Source: Aerococcus tenax
Lineage (GTDB): Bacteria; Bacillota; Bacilli; Lactobacillales; Aerococcaceae
Length of the DNA stretch: 64,000 nucleotides
Assembly (NCBI RefSeq): GCF_003286645.3
Contig: NZ_CP127382.2
Span: 310,001 to 374,000, forward strand
Direction of reading: 5' to 3'
The notes below the pieces were generated by a model. That model did no database searches. It saw only the letters and a list, made by a program, of their open reading frames with translations, and was not told the DNA's origin. A program made the translations under genes and the position numbers. This document shows, in pieces, positions 32,292 to 40,684 of this stretch (the stretch's first letter is position 1; every line of letters begins with the position of its first letter).

Positions 32292-33299
32292 TTAATCGGT
32301 TTGCTCTTCTTCGTCGATAGTGAGTTGGTAATGTTCATCGCCGAGTTGATTGACCATGAACTTATCGATATAAGAGAGGGCCTTGATGAAGTCAGAGCCG
32401 GAAAATTCATGCTTGCCGCCAGGGATCATTTCTAAATGGGCCTTGGGGAAAAGCTCAGCGGCCTTTTGGGCATAGACTGGGGGCACGAGAACATCATCTT
32501 CTCCATGGACAATGAGAACTGGGCCAGGATAGGAAGTAGTAATGTCTTCCACATCCACCTTAAGCATGTCTTCGATATAGTAACGGCTAACCGATACTCC
32601 CATGATATCGATGGAGTCAGGAATTTCTTCTTTGTCCGGGACAAAGTCGTGGACTAGGCTGGGCATATTGAAGGCAGGGTAGAGTAGGATCATCCCCTGG
32701 ATATCCTCGGGGTGTTTAGCTGCCATCATGGTAGCTACCAGACCGCCCTGGCTATCTCCTAATAGGTAAGTTTGACTGGAATCAATTGCTTTATAGTTAG
32801 TGAGCTTTTGGTAAATGGCCTCCAGGTCAGCCAGTTCAGTCAATACGGTCATATCGGAAAAGTCACCATCACTGCTATTTAGGGGAGCCCCGCCGATAAA
32901 GTCAAAAACATAGGCAGCTACCCCACGTTTCGCCAAATGAGTGGCGTAAGGCGTGGTGGTTAAATCGGTTTGGTTAATCCCGTGGGCTAGGATAGTTAAT
33001 GGCCAGGATTCTTGGTCGCCCTTGGGCAAGAAGAGCTTACCATGTATTTTAAAACCATCCCGCATGACATTTAATTCATATTGAACATAGTCCTCAGTCT
33101 GACTCAAGACGGTTAATTGGTCCAGGTCAGTCGCTTGGTCACTGGCTGGCTGTGTTTCATTCTTTTGCTCAGTTTGTGGGGGCTTACTTTCTGTTTGGCC
33201 TTCCTGGCTAGCTTGCTCAGGGGTAGTAGAGTCTGGTTTTTGACCACAGGCAAAGAGCAGACCGGTCATTAAGAGTAGGAGTAATTTTTTTATTGTCAT
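32292..33299 (-). CDS. Surface lipoprotein with alpha/beta hydrolase domain
   Basis: The protein has about 335 residues. A signal peptide ends in the lipobox LFAC (residues ~15-19), then a Ser/Thr/Gln/Glu-rich linker of about 45 residues, then an alpha/beta hydrolase fold. Motifs: ILAHGINQTD (oxyanion), nucleophile LLGDSQGGLVATM, Asp in VHGEDDVLVPP and His in GGKHEFSG. This is the DLH/prolyl-oligopeptidase-like type, acting on the cell surface on an unknown ester or peptide. Two adjacent ATGs (33302, 33299) follow AAGGAAGG; the second has better spacing. Confidence 0.82.
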   Translation of the reverse strand: MTIKKLLLLLMTGLLFACGQKPDSTTPEQASQEGQTESKPPQTEQKNETQPASDQATDLDQLTVLSQTEDYVQYELNVMRDGFKIHGKLFLPKGDQESWPLTILAHGINQTDLTTTPYATHLAKRGVAAYVFDFIGGAPLNSSDGDFSDMTVLTELADLEAIYQKLTNYKAIDSSQTYLLGDSQGGLVATMMAAKHPEDIQGMILLYPAFNMPSLVHDFVPDKEEIPDSIDIMGVSVSRYYIEDMLKVDVEDITTSYPGPVLIVHGEDDVLVPPVYAQKAAELFPKAHLEMIPGGKHEFSGSDFIKALSYIDKFMVNQLGDEHYQLTIDEEEQTD

Positions 33300-33317
33300 C
33301 ATGATCCTTCCTTATTT

Positions 33318-33815
33318 TTAATGCTTACGGAATAAGGCCCGCACGCGTTTACGGTTATCCCGGCGAATATACTTGGCTGAAGTGGTCCGGTTTCCTAGGT
33401 AAGTGATACTAGAAACGGTAAAAATAGCTAATCCGATAGCCACGGTACTCATAAAGGTTTCTAGCAATTGACTAGAAAACAAGTCAAAATCGCGTTGAAA
33501 AAGATAGAGGGCAGTCCGATAGAGGCCTCCACCAGGGACGATGGGAATAAAACCCGGAATGAAAAACAAGGTCACTGGTTGGTGGAAACGATTGGCCGCC
33601 CACTGAGACATAGCGGCAATGACTAGGCTGGCCCAATAAGAGGACCAGACTGGAGTCGAACCCGCTAGGACCTGGGTGAAGTAGTAGGTTAACCAGCCAA
33701 ACATCCCAATTAAGGAGACTTGGAAAATCATTCTTTTAGGGACCTCAAAGACATAGGCGCAAAAAAAGCCTACGGTCAGTGAAAAAAAGGCATGGTAAAG
33801 AAATAAAGCAATCAT
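33318..33815 (-). CDS. ThrE-type threonine/serine exporter, small membrane subunit
   Basis: The 165-residue membrane protein has four or five hydrophobic segments and the FFIPGFIPIVPGGGLYRTAL loop, the DUF3815/ThrE_2 hallmark. It overlaps the upstream exporter gene by four bases (ATGA). Together the two correspond to the halves of the single ThrE protein of Corynebacterium. Substrate specificity within the family is not visible. Confidence 0.85.
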   Translation of the reverse strand: MIALFLYHAFFSLTVGFFCAYVFEVPKRMIFQVSLIGMFGWLTYYFTQVLAGSTPVWSSYWASLVIAAMSQWAANRFHQPVTLFFIPGFIPIVPGGGLYRTALYLFQRDFDLFSSQLLETFMSTVAIGLAIFTVSSITYLGNRTTSAKYIRRDNRKRVRALFRKH

Positions 33816-34600
33816 ATAAAGACTCCTTCTAAGATAAGAAAGGCGATGATTGAACCTAAAGCTAAACTCCCCGCCGTGAGAAGGGCTTCCACTAAACGGG
33901 AAGAGCCAGCGATGAAATCCTCGTGGAAAAGGTCACGGACAGCGGTGGTGAAGGGCGTTCCAGGAACCAGGGGCATGAGAGAGGCGATCACCACGGTTCC
34001 GCTGGCTAAATCAGGCCACAGATACATTTGAAAGAGGTGGGGTAGGAGAGTGACGACACTTGCTTGAATGACATTGGTAAAGAAAGCCCCAAAATTAAAG
34101 CGGTTAGCAGCTAGAAATAAAAGCGCCAAGACTAGGCCATTAATAGCTGCCGTTAAGCCTTCAAAGGGGCCTCCATCAAAAAGAAAGGTAAAGCAAAAAG
34201 TCATCCCCCATATTCCTAAAGCCATTCGGTTAGGATTATAGAGGTTACGTCCCGAACGGATGTTCAATAAGAGGGTATAAGTTTGGTCAATGTCTAGCTG
34301 CCCTTGGACGAAATAATCAGTTATCCGGGTCACTTGACCAATTTTATTGAGATTGTTGCTGTGGCTAGTGATCCGTTTCACCCCCACAAAAGCCCCACTC
34401 TCAAATTTAGGATCGTCAATAATGGCCAATAAATTAGTTGAAAAAGAACAGCCGACCGCAAAAGCTGCCTGGGAAAGACTAAGAATCTTATTCATGGTAT
34501 CTTCTACCCGATAAGATTCTGCCTGACTTTCACACATAATTTGTCCGGCAAGTAAGGCTAATTCTAAGATTTTTTTGACTTGCTGTTGCCCCATAGACAT
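33812..34600 (-). CDS. ThrE-type threonine/serine exporter, large subunit
   Basis: The protein has about 262 residues. An N-terminal cytoplasmic region (LALLAGQIMCESQAESYRVEDTM, typical ThrE_1/DUF1212) is followed by five hydrophobic segments and LVPGTPFTTAVRDLFHEDFIAGSSRLVEALLTA. It is co-translated with the small subunit downstream. Start chosen at ATG 34600; GTG 34603 is also in frame. Confidence 0.85.
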   Translation of the reverse strand: MSMGQQQVKKILELALLAGQIMCESQAESYRVEDTMNKILSLSQAAFAVGCSFSTNLLAIIDDPKFESGAFVGVKRITSHSNNLNKIGQVTRITDYFVQGQLDIDQTYTLLLNIRSGRNLYNPNRMALGIWGMTFCFTFLFDGGPFEGLTAAINGLVLALLFLAANRFNFGAFFTNVIQASVVTLLPHLFQMYLWPDLASGTVVIASLMPLVPGTPFTTAVRDLFHEDFIAGSSRLVEALLTAGSLALGSIIAFLILEGVFI

Positions 34601-34660
34601 CACTTTCTAATGGTATTTGCCCTTGTACTTGGCAGAAGGTTAAGTGGCCTGATCCGAGTG

Positions 34661-35503
34661 CTAGTGTCGCTCTTTAAGTAAGTTAGCAATCACTTGGGCG
34701 ACCCCATCCTCCTTGTTGCTAGGTGCTAGGTAGTTTGCCTGGTCTTTGACCAATTGACTGGCATTAGCCATGGCATAAGAATATTTGACCGGGTGGAACA
34801 TGGAAATATCATTATGAGAGTCGCCAATGGTGAGTATTTCATCGCTTTGATAGCCTTTAGACTGGGCATAAGCCATTAAAGCATTGCCCTTAGTGGCATC
34901 ACGTTGAGTAATTTCTAAATTATCAGTTCCAGAAGAAGAGACCGCTAATTCCGGATGACTATCAAAATGCTCAATAAATTGTTGGAGAATAGCATGATCT
35001 TCAGAAAAGACCATGACTTTTAAGGCAGGCTCATTTTCTCCATTAATATAGTCCCTAATATCACGGATATAATTGGTATCAAAAATAAATTGGGCCGCAC
35101 TTGCCATGGCCTTGGGATCGCCCTGGCTGATGGCCTTAATTTGGTCGATAAAAGTTTCCGGATTATAGAGATAGTATTGGTTTTGGGTCATAATGGAATA
35201 ATTAATGCTGTAATAGTTAAAGTAATCCAGCAGTTCACTAAGGAGTTGACCGGAAAAATATTTTTGTTGGCTGGCTTGACCATTAATATCAGTAAAAACT
35301 GCCCCATTTAAATTAATCATCGGGCAGCGTAAGTCTTGCATATCTAGTAAAGGTTGGGCCGAGTGATAGCCCCGTCCGGTAGCTACCATAAACTCAATTT
35401 CCTGGTCCTTTAAGGACAAGATCGCCTGGCGGTTAGCATCAGAAATGACATGGTGGTCATTGAGTAGGGTCCCATCCATATCAGTGACAAATAGTTTAAT
35501 CAA
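34661..35503 (-). CDS. Cof-type HAD-superfamily phosphatase
   Basis: The 280-residue phosphatase has the nucleophile motif VTDMDGTLLND at the N-terminus, FMVATGRGYHSA and GDSHNDISMFHPVKYSYAMANA near the end (motif IV), with the C2 cap typical of Cof/YkrA enzymes acting on sugar phosphates or FMN. TTG 35503 is chosen because AGGAGG lies nine bases upstream, whereas the in-frame ATG at 35512 directly abuts that AGGAGG. Confidence 0.88.
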   Translation of the reverse strand: MIKLFVTDMDGTLLNDHHVISDANRQAILSLKDQEIEFMVATGRGYHSAQPLLDMQDLRCPMINLNGAVFTDINGQASQQKYFSGQLLSELLDYFNYYSINYSIMTQNQYYLYNPETFIDQIKAISQGDPKAMASAAQFIFDTNYIRDIRDYINGENEPALKVMVFSEDHAILQQFIEHFDSHPELAVSSSGTDNLEITQRDATKGNALMAYAQSKGYQSDEILTIGDSHNDISMFHPVKYSYAMANASQLVKDQANYLAPSNKEDGVAQVIANLLKERH

Positions 35504-35576
35504 GTTAGTCATCCTCCTTTGTCAAAATCCGATTCTTTGCCCCTAGTATAGCAGAAGCGCCTCTGACTTCCCATTG

Positions 35577-37019
35577 TCATGGGTGAAAACGCAATCCCTT
35601 GGGAAAGAAGTTTTTAACTGTTCCTTGGACTTGTTTGCCAAAGCTAATGACCATCCCTTGGTAAACTAAGAGGACCCAACCTTGGTTGCCAGGATAAGCT
35701 AAGGTGAGACCTTGGACATAGTTTACCCAGTCATCGTAGCTGATTTCAATTTGAGGGTAAGTGGCTTTGGGAGCCAAGGCCATGGCCCAAGCATAGCTGG
35801 GTTGAAAACGATTTTTAAGTAAGCTTCCCAGGTGGAGACCCAGACGGAGACTGTGTAATTGATTGAGGGGCCCCTCCACCAGCATCTGATAAGTGATGCT
35901 GGGGGGAAGGAGCCAAACCTGGTCGCCTTTAGCAATCAGTTCTCGATCTTGGAAGTCCTCATTAGGGAAGGATTGGCTTAGGGCAGCGAGAGTTTTCCTT
36001 TCTTCTGGCTCTAATAAGCGACAGGTTGAAGTATTAGACTTACCTGCATGCCTTTTGCCCTTTTTAGGACGACTCTTCTTAGCTTTTGGTGCTACTTGGT
36101 CAGTATTAAGGCTGTCTTTGGCCTTGAGACGGGCAATAAAGTGGCCCTCGCCGATGGAATGATGGGGCCAAATTCTCACACAGGCGGAGAGATCATAGTC
36201 AGATTGACACCAGTCGCTTCGTCCCCTAGAGATCGTTTCAGCAGGAAATTGATCAATCCATTCTAAGTCAAAGTCCCCTTGGTCTAATAGCCAAGCGATA
36301 ATCTCTTCGTTTTCCTCTGGGGAGAAGGTACAGGTGGAATAGATTAATTGACCGCCTGCTTTTAGCATTCGAACAGCTTGGGTCAGAATTTCCTTTTGTC
36401 GCTCTTGGCAGAGGAGGGGCGTCTCTTTGGTCCAGCCCTCACGAGCCGCTTGACTTTTGGTAAACATGCCTTCACCGGAACAGGGGGCGTCAACCAGAAC
36501 TTTATCGAAAAAGCCCGGGAAATAAGTAGCCAGACTTTCGGGATTGTGGTTGGTTACCAGCGCGTTGGAAATGCCCATTCTTTCAATATTTTCAGCTAAG
36601 ATCTTGGCCCGCTTAGGAATAATTTCATTAGCGACCAAGAGCCCTCGGCCCTGCATATCAGCAGCAATCTGAGTAGACTTTCCTCCTGGTGCGGCACAGA
36701 GGTCAAGAATCTTTTCTCCCGGCTGGGCTTGGACCACACTAGCAACCGCCATGGCTGAAGCTTCCTGGCTATAGACCAGTCCAGCTTGATGGAGGGGAGA
36801 ATGACCGTCTACTTGACCTAAATACCCCCATGGACTATAGGGACAGGGGGTTAATTCTTCTTCAAAGTAAGACTGGCAAATGGCTGGGGCCTTAGCTTTT
36901 AGAGGGTTGATCCGAAAGGCTTTCTGGGCCTCTCCTTTATTCAAGGCGGCGAAGAAGTCAGCGGCTTCATCGCCCAGGAGCTTGTTAAATTTATCAATAA
37001 ATTCTAAAGCTAGCGACAT
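35577..37019 (-). CDS. rsmF: RsmF-like 16S rRNA (cytosine-C5) methyltransferase
   Basis: The 480-residue SAM enzyme of the NOL1/NOP2/Sun family has the SAM loop LDLCAAPGGKSTQIA near residue 108, the conserved VDAPCSGEGMF cysteine motif and the catalytic STCTFSPEENE cysteine. A lysine-rich linker (~residues 310-325) joins a C-terminal RNA-binding part. In Lactobacillales this type methylates 16S rRNA helix 44 positions. AAGGAAA precedes ATG 37019. Confidence 0.88.
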   Translation of the reverse strand: MSLALEFIDKFNKLLGDEAADFFAALNKGEAQKAFRINPLKAKAPAICQSYFEEELTPCPYSPWGYLGQVDGHSPLHQAGLVYSQEASAMAVASVVQAQPGEKILDLCAAPGGKSTQIAADMQGRGLLVANEIIPKRAKILAENIERMGISNALVTNHNPESLATYFPGFFDKVLVDAPCSGEGMFTKSQAAREGWTKETPLLCQERQKEILTQAVRMLKAGGQLIYSTCTFSPEENEEIIAWLLDQGDFDLEWIDQFPAETISRGRSDWCQSDYDLSACVRIWPHHSIGEGHFIARLKAKDSLNTDQVAPKAKKSRPKKGKRHAGKSNTSTCRLLEPEERKTLAALSQSFPNEDFQDRELIAKGDQVWLLPPSITYQMLVEGPLNQLHSLRLGLHLGSLLKNRFQPSYAWAMALAPKATYPQIEISYDDWVNYVQGLTLAYPGNQGWVLLVYQGMVISFGKQVQGTVKNFFPKGLRFHP

Positions 37020-37122
37020 GATTATTTTCCTTTCTGGCTTAATAAGTGCATATTACCATAGAATGAGCCATGCTCCAATAAGATTTCAAGGGACAAAGGA
37101 ACAGAAAAGAAGGCGGTTTCTA

Positions 37123-37131
37123 TGCTATAAT
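37123..37131 (+). promoter_or_regulatory. Extended -10 promoter before the lipoate ligase gene
   Basis: TG, one base, then TATAAT at 37126-37131, about 70 bases before the gene start. No good -35 is seen. Confidence 0.4.
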
Positions 37132-37201
37132 TTAAAGTGTAAAATGTTTAAAAAATGTCCCGGTTAGAGGCTAGAAAATGAATAAGGAGGAAGATCTTTC
37201 C

Positions 37202-38224
37202 ATGTTTTTTATTGATACGTCACGCCATGGTCAAGCGGTTTATGATCCTATTGTTAACCAATCGCTGGATAATTATCTGATCAATGACCTAGCTCTTGAA
37301 GGCCACGGTTTAATTATGTATATTAATGCTCCCTGTGTCATTATCGGTAAAAATCAAAATGCCTATGCAGAAGTTGATCTAGACTATTTAGAAAAGAATG
37401 ATATCACCTTAGTCCGGCGTACGGGTGGCGGGGGAGCTGTTTATCAGGACTACGGCAACATTGTCTTTGAGAATATTGTCGTTGGTGACACCTCACATTA
37501 TGGTGATTTTTCTTACTATGCCCAACCGATTATTGATGCCTTGACTGCACTAGGAATTGAAGGCGTCCAACTCAAAGGTCGTAACGACATTGTGGTGGAC
37601 GACTTAAAAATTTCTGGCATGTCCATGGTCAAGGTAGAAAATGCCTTGGCAGCTGGTGGGACCCTCTTATTTGATTTGGATACCCAACAAGCAGGTCGGG
37701 TACTGACCCCTAATCAAGATAAGTTAAAAACCAAAGGGGTCAAGTCGGTAGATAAACGGGTCTCTAACCTCAAACCCCTCTTAAAAGGTGACTTAGCTGA
37801 CTTATCTACAGAAGCATTTAAAGAGGCCCTGCTTAAAGAAATCTTCCATACAGAGGACTTGGATAGTATCCAACGCTATAGCTTAACCGATGAGGACTGG
37901 GCGATTATTGACCAACGGGTGGCTGATTTTTATGGGAAGGATGAGTGGAATTATGGGTCAAATCCTGGCTTCCATTACTATAAGACAGCCTATTACCCTG
38001 GGGTAGGCACCGTGGCTTTTAACTTTAATATTAATGATGGACTTATTACTGATTTCAAGACTTATGGAGATATGAGTTTTGGCCAACCGGACCAAGTCGA
38101 TCAAGCCATGATTGGAAAGACTTATGACCAAGCTGGAATTGCTGCAGGACTAAAAGCTGGCAACTACCAAGATAATATTGGCAAGCTTCCTATCGAGGAC
38201 TTAGTCTCTCTTATCTTGAATTAA
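37202..38224 (+). CDS. lplA: Lipoate-protein ligase A
   Basis: The protein has about 340 residues. It activates lipoate with ATP and attaches it to E2 or GcvH lipoyl domains. Visible: NQSLDNYLIND, PCVIIGKNQNAYAEV, the signature RRTGGGGAVYQDYGNIVFE near residue 70, LKGRNDIVVDDLKISGMSM with the catalytic lysine, and a C-terminal accessory domain. ATG 37202 starts the conserved part, with GGAGG 11 bases upstream; ATG 37178 would add eight residues. Confidence 0.92.
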   Translation: MFFIDTSRHGQAVYDPIVNQSLDNYLINDLALEGHGLIMYINAPCVIIGKNQNAYAEVDLDYLEKNDITLVRRTGGGGAVYQDYGNIVFENIVVGDTSHYGDFSYYAQPIIDALTALGIEGVQLKGRNDIVVDDLKISGMSMVKVENALAAGGTLLFDLDTQQAGRVLTPNQDKLKTKGVKSVDKRVSNLKPLLKGDLADLSTEAFKEALLKEIFHTEDLDSIQRYSLTDEDWAIIDQRVADFYGKDEWNYGSNPGFHYYKTAYYPGVGTVAFNFNINDGLITDFKTYGDMSFGQPDQVDQAMIGKTYDQAGIAAGLKAGNYQDNIGKLPIEDLVSLILN

Positions 38225-38276
38225 TTATAAATGAAAAAAGAGTCTGGGACAAAAGTCTGCGAACTCTAAAACTAAA

Positions 38277-38325
38277 AGAGAATCTACAAATTACTTAAGC
38301 GTGATTTGTAGATTCTCTTATTTTA
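38277..38325. terminator. Terminator at the 3' end of the transposase gene
   Basis: A perfect 15-bp stem (38277-38291 with 38304-38318, core GAATCTACAAAT) with a 12-base loop lies at the end of the transposase frame. Confidence 0.75.
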
Positions 38326-39829
38326 TTGCTTTTATTTTGCTATATTTTTTCAAATTATTGGCCATGAAGGCCAATCCAACATCAGTTTTAACCCTTGTTT
38401 TCCCTCTGAGGTTAAATCGAGTGAACCCTAAAATAGCCTTTATCTGGCCAAAAACTGGTTCAACGTCAATTTTCCGTTTGGAAAAGAGCTTAGATCCTTC
38501 TTCAGATAAAAGCTTCTGTGTTTCTATATTCTTTAATTCCTGATAGTTTTTATTATAGTAAAGCGCCTTTTGCGGCGCATTTTTTGGGTCCAAAGGCTTA
38601 TAAACCTGAATTTCAGAAATATAACCACTCATTTTATTTTTTCGTTTTTGGAGATGACTAAAGAAATAAACCGTGCCGTCAGGATGTGTAAAAGTATTAC
38701 TTTGCTTATCGTAACTCCAATTATCCATATTTTTAGCTGATTTTTTATGTTTCTTTTTCTGCTCTTTATCAAACCGATTATATTTAATCAAATGGTTAAT
38801 TTTATGGTTATCTAAATAAGTAAGGTTTTCTTCGCTACCATAACCAGCATCAGCTATAATGCATTTCGGGAAATTAGGAAAACTTTCAACAAAGGGTTGT
38901 AAAGTCCGCGTGTCCGTCGGATTGTGGAAAATATCATAATGAAGGACAAACTGGTTTTCAGTCGCTACTTGGATATTGTATCCCGCTTTCAATTGCCCAT
39001 TCATCATATGATCATCTTTCATTCGCATGAACGTAGCATCAGGATCTGTTTTTGAATAGCTGTTTCTTCCGTTAAATGTTTCAAACTGTTTGGCATACTT
39101 TTGTTTGCGGGGTAGAAAATCTTTACTCACTTTACGGTAATGTTTTTTCAAACGACGACGTTCTTGTTTACGTTGATCTGGCCCTTTTACAGGAGTTTCC
39201 TCAATATCTTCAGTGAGTTTATCGATTTCTTCCTTAAGAACTTTAGATATCTCTTGAAGCATATTTTCTTCTAGATCTAAATTTTCATCATATTGGATGC
39301 CAGCATCAACCATCGGTTGAATTTCATTAAAGTAATATTCACGTGAAGTCACTTTTAATTGCTCTGCATATTTTTCAGTTGCCTTTTTCCAAACAAAAGA
39401 ATATTTATTGGCATTCGCTTCAATTTTAGTTCCATCTATAAAGCAATTTTCTAAATGAATTAATTTCTCTAACTTTAACTGAGTGGTAAACTCAACGAAT
39501 AAATTTTCTAATAAACATCTACAATTTTCTGAGGAACGGAAGCGATTAATCGTTCGATAGCTAATAACTTGTTGAGCGACTAGCCACTGCATGGGTATAT
39601 TTTCAACCATTAATTCTTCTATTTTTCTTCCACTAAATACGCCTTTACTATAAGCATATAAAAGCGCCATAATTAAAGGTTTTGGATGATAGGCAGGACG
39701 TCCGTCCTGGGTACTGAAGCTTTCAAAATGTTTTTCATCCAGAGATTCAATAAAATTATAGATTGAAAATACAATATGATCTGGATCGATACATGCAGAT
39801 AATTCTAGTGGAAGTGTTGTTTGATTCAT
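38318..39829 (-). CDS. IS1182-family transposase
   Basis: The DDE transposase has about 503 residues and looks intact. The N-terminal DUF772-type domain includes FSTQDGRPAYHPKPLIMALLYAYSKGVFSGRKIEE. The catalytic core has ENCFIDGTKIEANANKYSFVWKKA (first Asp), CIIADAGYGSEENL (second Asp) and KRKIDVEPVFGQIKAILGFTRFNLRG (Glu). ATG 39829 begins the conserved MNQTTLPLEL; a longer frame to 39856 adds nine residues without support. Confidence 0.92.
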   Translation of the reverse strand: MNQTTLPLELSACIDPDHIVFSIYNFIESLDEKHFESFSTQDGRPAYHPKPLIMALLYAYSKGVFSGRKIEELMVENIPMQWLVAQQVISYRTINRFRSSENCRCLLENLFVEFTTQLKLEKLIHLENCFIDGTKIEANANKYSFVWKKATEKYAEQLKVTSREYYFNEIQPMVDAGIQYDENLDLEENMLQEISKVLKEEIDKLTEDIEETPVKGPDQRKQERRRLKKHYRKVSKDFLPRKQKYAKQFETFNGRNSYSKTDPDATFMRMKDDHMMNGQLKAGYNIQVATENQFVLHYDIFHNPTDTRTLQPFVESFPNFPKCIIADAGYGSEENLTYLDNHKINHLIKYNRFDKEQKKKHKKSAKNMDNWSYDKQSNTFTHPDGTVYFFSHLQKRKNKMSGYISEIQVYKPLDPKNAPQKALYYNKNYQELKNIETQKLLSEEGSKLFSKRKIDVEPVFGQIKAILGFTRFNLRGKTRVKTDVGLAFMANNLKKYSKIKAIK

Positions 39830-39921
39830 GTTATATTGTATGTACACAAGAAGCACCCCTTAATCTTTAGTGTGGTTACTAATATTATAGCAGGGTGCTT
39901 TTTTTATACCTAATTTTAAGT

Positions 39922-39965
39922 AAAAGGGATAAGAAATTAGTGAAAACTAACTTCTTATCCCTTTT
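39922..39965. terminator. Hairpin terminator in the right end of the IS
   Basis: AAAAGGGATAAGAA pairs with TTCTTATCCCTTTT around an inner TTAGT/ACTAA stem, with T's after it. It would block transcription entering the transposase from outside. A second stem upstream pairs AAGCACCC with GGGTGCTT (about 39850-39900). Confidence 0.75.
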
Positions 39966-40020
39966 TATTTCGAGGCTTTTGTCCCAGCCTCTTTTTATTT
40001 CGAGGCTTTTGTCCCAGCCT
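39961..40020. repeat. 30-base tandem direct repeat at the right IS flank
   Basis: The unit 39961-39990 is repeated exactly at 39991-40020. Its core is CGAGGCTTTTGTCCCAGCCT. A third, partial inverted version lies at the left flank near 38240. Confidence 0.95.
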
Positions 40021-40026
40021 CTTTTT

Positions 40027-40581
40027 TTAGTCAAGTAAGTTTCTGCGTTTTAAGAGTGGACGTAAACGCAGGGCTAAGATAAAGGCCAGTGCACTTTTGA
40101 GGATTTCAGCCAGGATAAAGGGAGTGATCCCAATGGCTAAAAGTCCACCGATGGAAAGCCCCTTGCCCATATAGCTGTTTAAAATAAAGGCCATATAGAC
40201 AAAACCAATTGAATTGGTCACTAAGTAATTAATGACTAGGGCAATGAGGTATTCTCTAGGCCCTGGATTGGCTTGCTTAGCTAAATAGGTTGAAACCAGG
40301 CTAGCGGCAGCAAGAAAGCCAATAATAAAGCCAAAGGAAGGAGTTAGGACACTTTGGAAGCCTCCATGGAAGCCAGCAAAGAATGGTAAGCCGATTAAGC
40401 CACCCAGCAAGTAGAGCAAGGTGGTAAGAAAGGCTTCCTTAGGTTTTAAAAATAAGGCAATTAAATTAACTGCAAAGGTTTGTAGGGTAAAGGGAACAAT
40501 CCCAATCGGAATAGTTAACTGAGAAGCGATAACCAATAAGGCTATCATTAAAGCAATACGAGTAATTTCTTTGGTTTTCAT
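40027..40581 (-). CDS. bioY: Biotin transporter S component BioY
   Basis: The 184-residue membrane protein is the substrate-binding subunit of an ECF-type biotin importer. It starts ITRIALMIALLVIASQLTIPIG, followed by VPFTLQTFAVNLIALFLKPKEAF and the FFAGFHGGFQSVLTPSFGFIIGF loop typical of BioY. ATG 40581 is chosen because AAGGAG lies upstream at 40592-40597, inside a longer frame that starts at 40602. It is downstream of birA on the same strand, forming a biotin uptake and attachment unit. The IS insertion lies right at its stop. Confidence 0.93.
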   Translation of the reverse strand: MKTKEITRIALMIALLVIASQLTIPIGIVPFTLQTFAVNLIALFLKPKEAFLTTLLYLLGGLIGLPFFAGFHGGFQSVLTPSFGFIIGFLAAASLVSTYLAKQANPGPREYLIALVINYLVTNSIGFVYMAFILNSYMGKGLSIGGLLAIGITPFILAEILKSALAFILALRLRPLLKRRNLLD

Positions 40582-40598
40582 TTTTGTTTTCTCCTTAT

Positions 40599-40662
40599 GC
40601 AAAGATCGATTAACAGGGCTTATGAGCCGCTGTCCCTATTAAGTAAGAAAAATTATCTTTGC
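40599..40662 (-). other. Structured leader between birA and bioY
   Basis: GCAAAGAT and ATCTTTGC (40599-40606 and 40655-40662) pair to close a stem around an inner imperfect TTAACAGGG/CCCTATTAA pairing, ending directly at the bioY ribosome binding site. It could control bioY translation. I recognise no known riboswitch. Confidence 0.4.
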
Positions 40663-40684
40663 TTAATAAGTTTTTTGCTTCTAG

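Larger units (their letters stand above)
38234..40028. mobile_element. IS1182-family insertion sequence with inverted flanking sequences
   Basis: A single transposase gene is bracketed by similar sequences in opposite orientation. The left reads GAGTCTGGGACAAAAG (from 38239); the right, read on the minus strand from 40028, reads GAGGCTGGGACAAAAG, and both are preceded by A-runs. These may be the terminal inverted repeats or older intergenic dyads. The right flank is present twice as a 30-base tandem repeat. The right edge abuts the bioY stop codon. I see no clear target-site duplication, so ends are approximate. Confidence 0.7.

Noticed and set aside
39961..40020. CRISPR-like repeat
   Set aside because: The two 30-base units are directly abutting with no spacer and belong to the IS flank.
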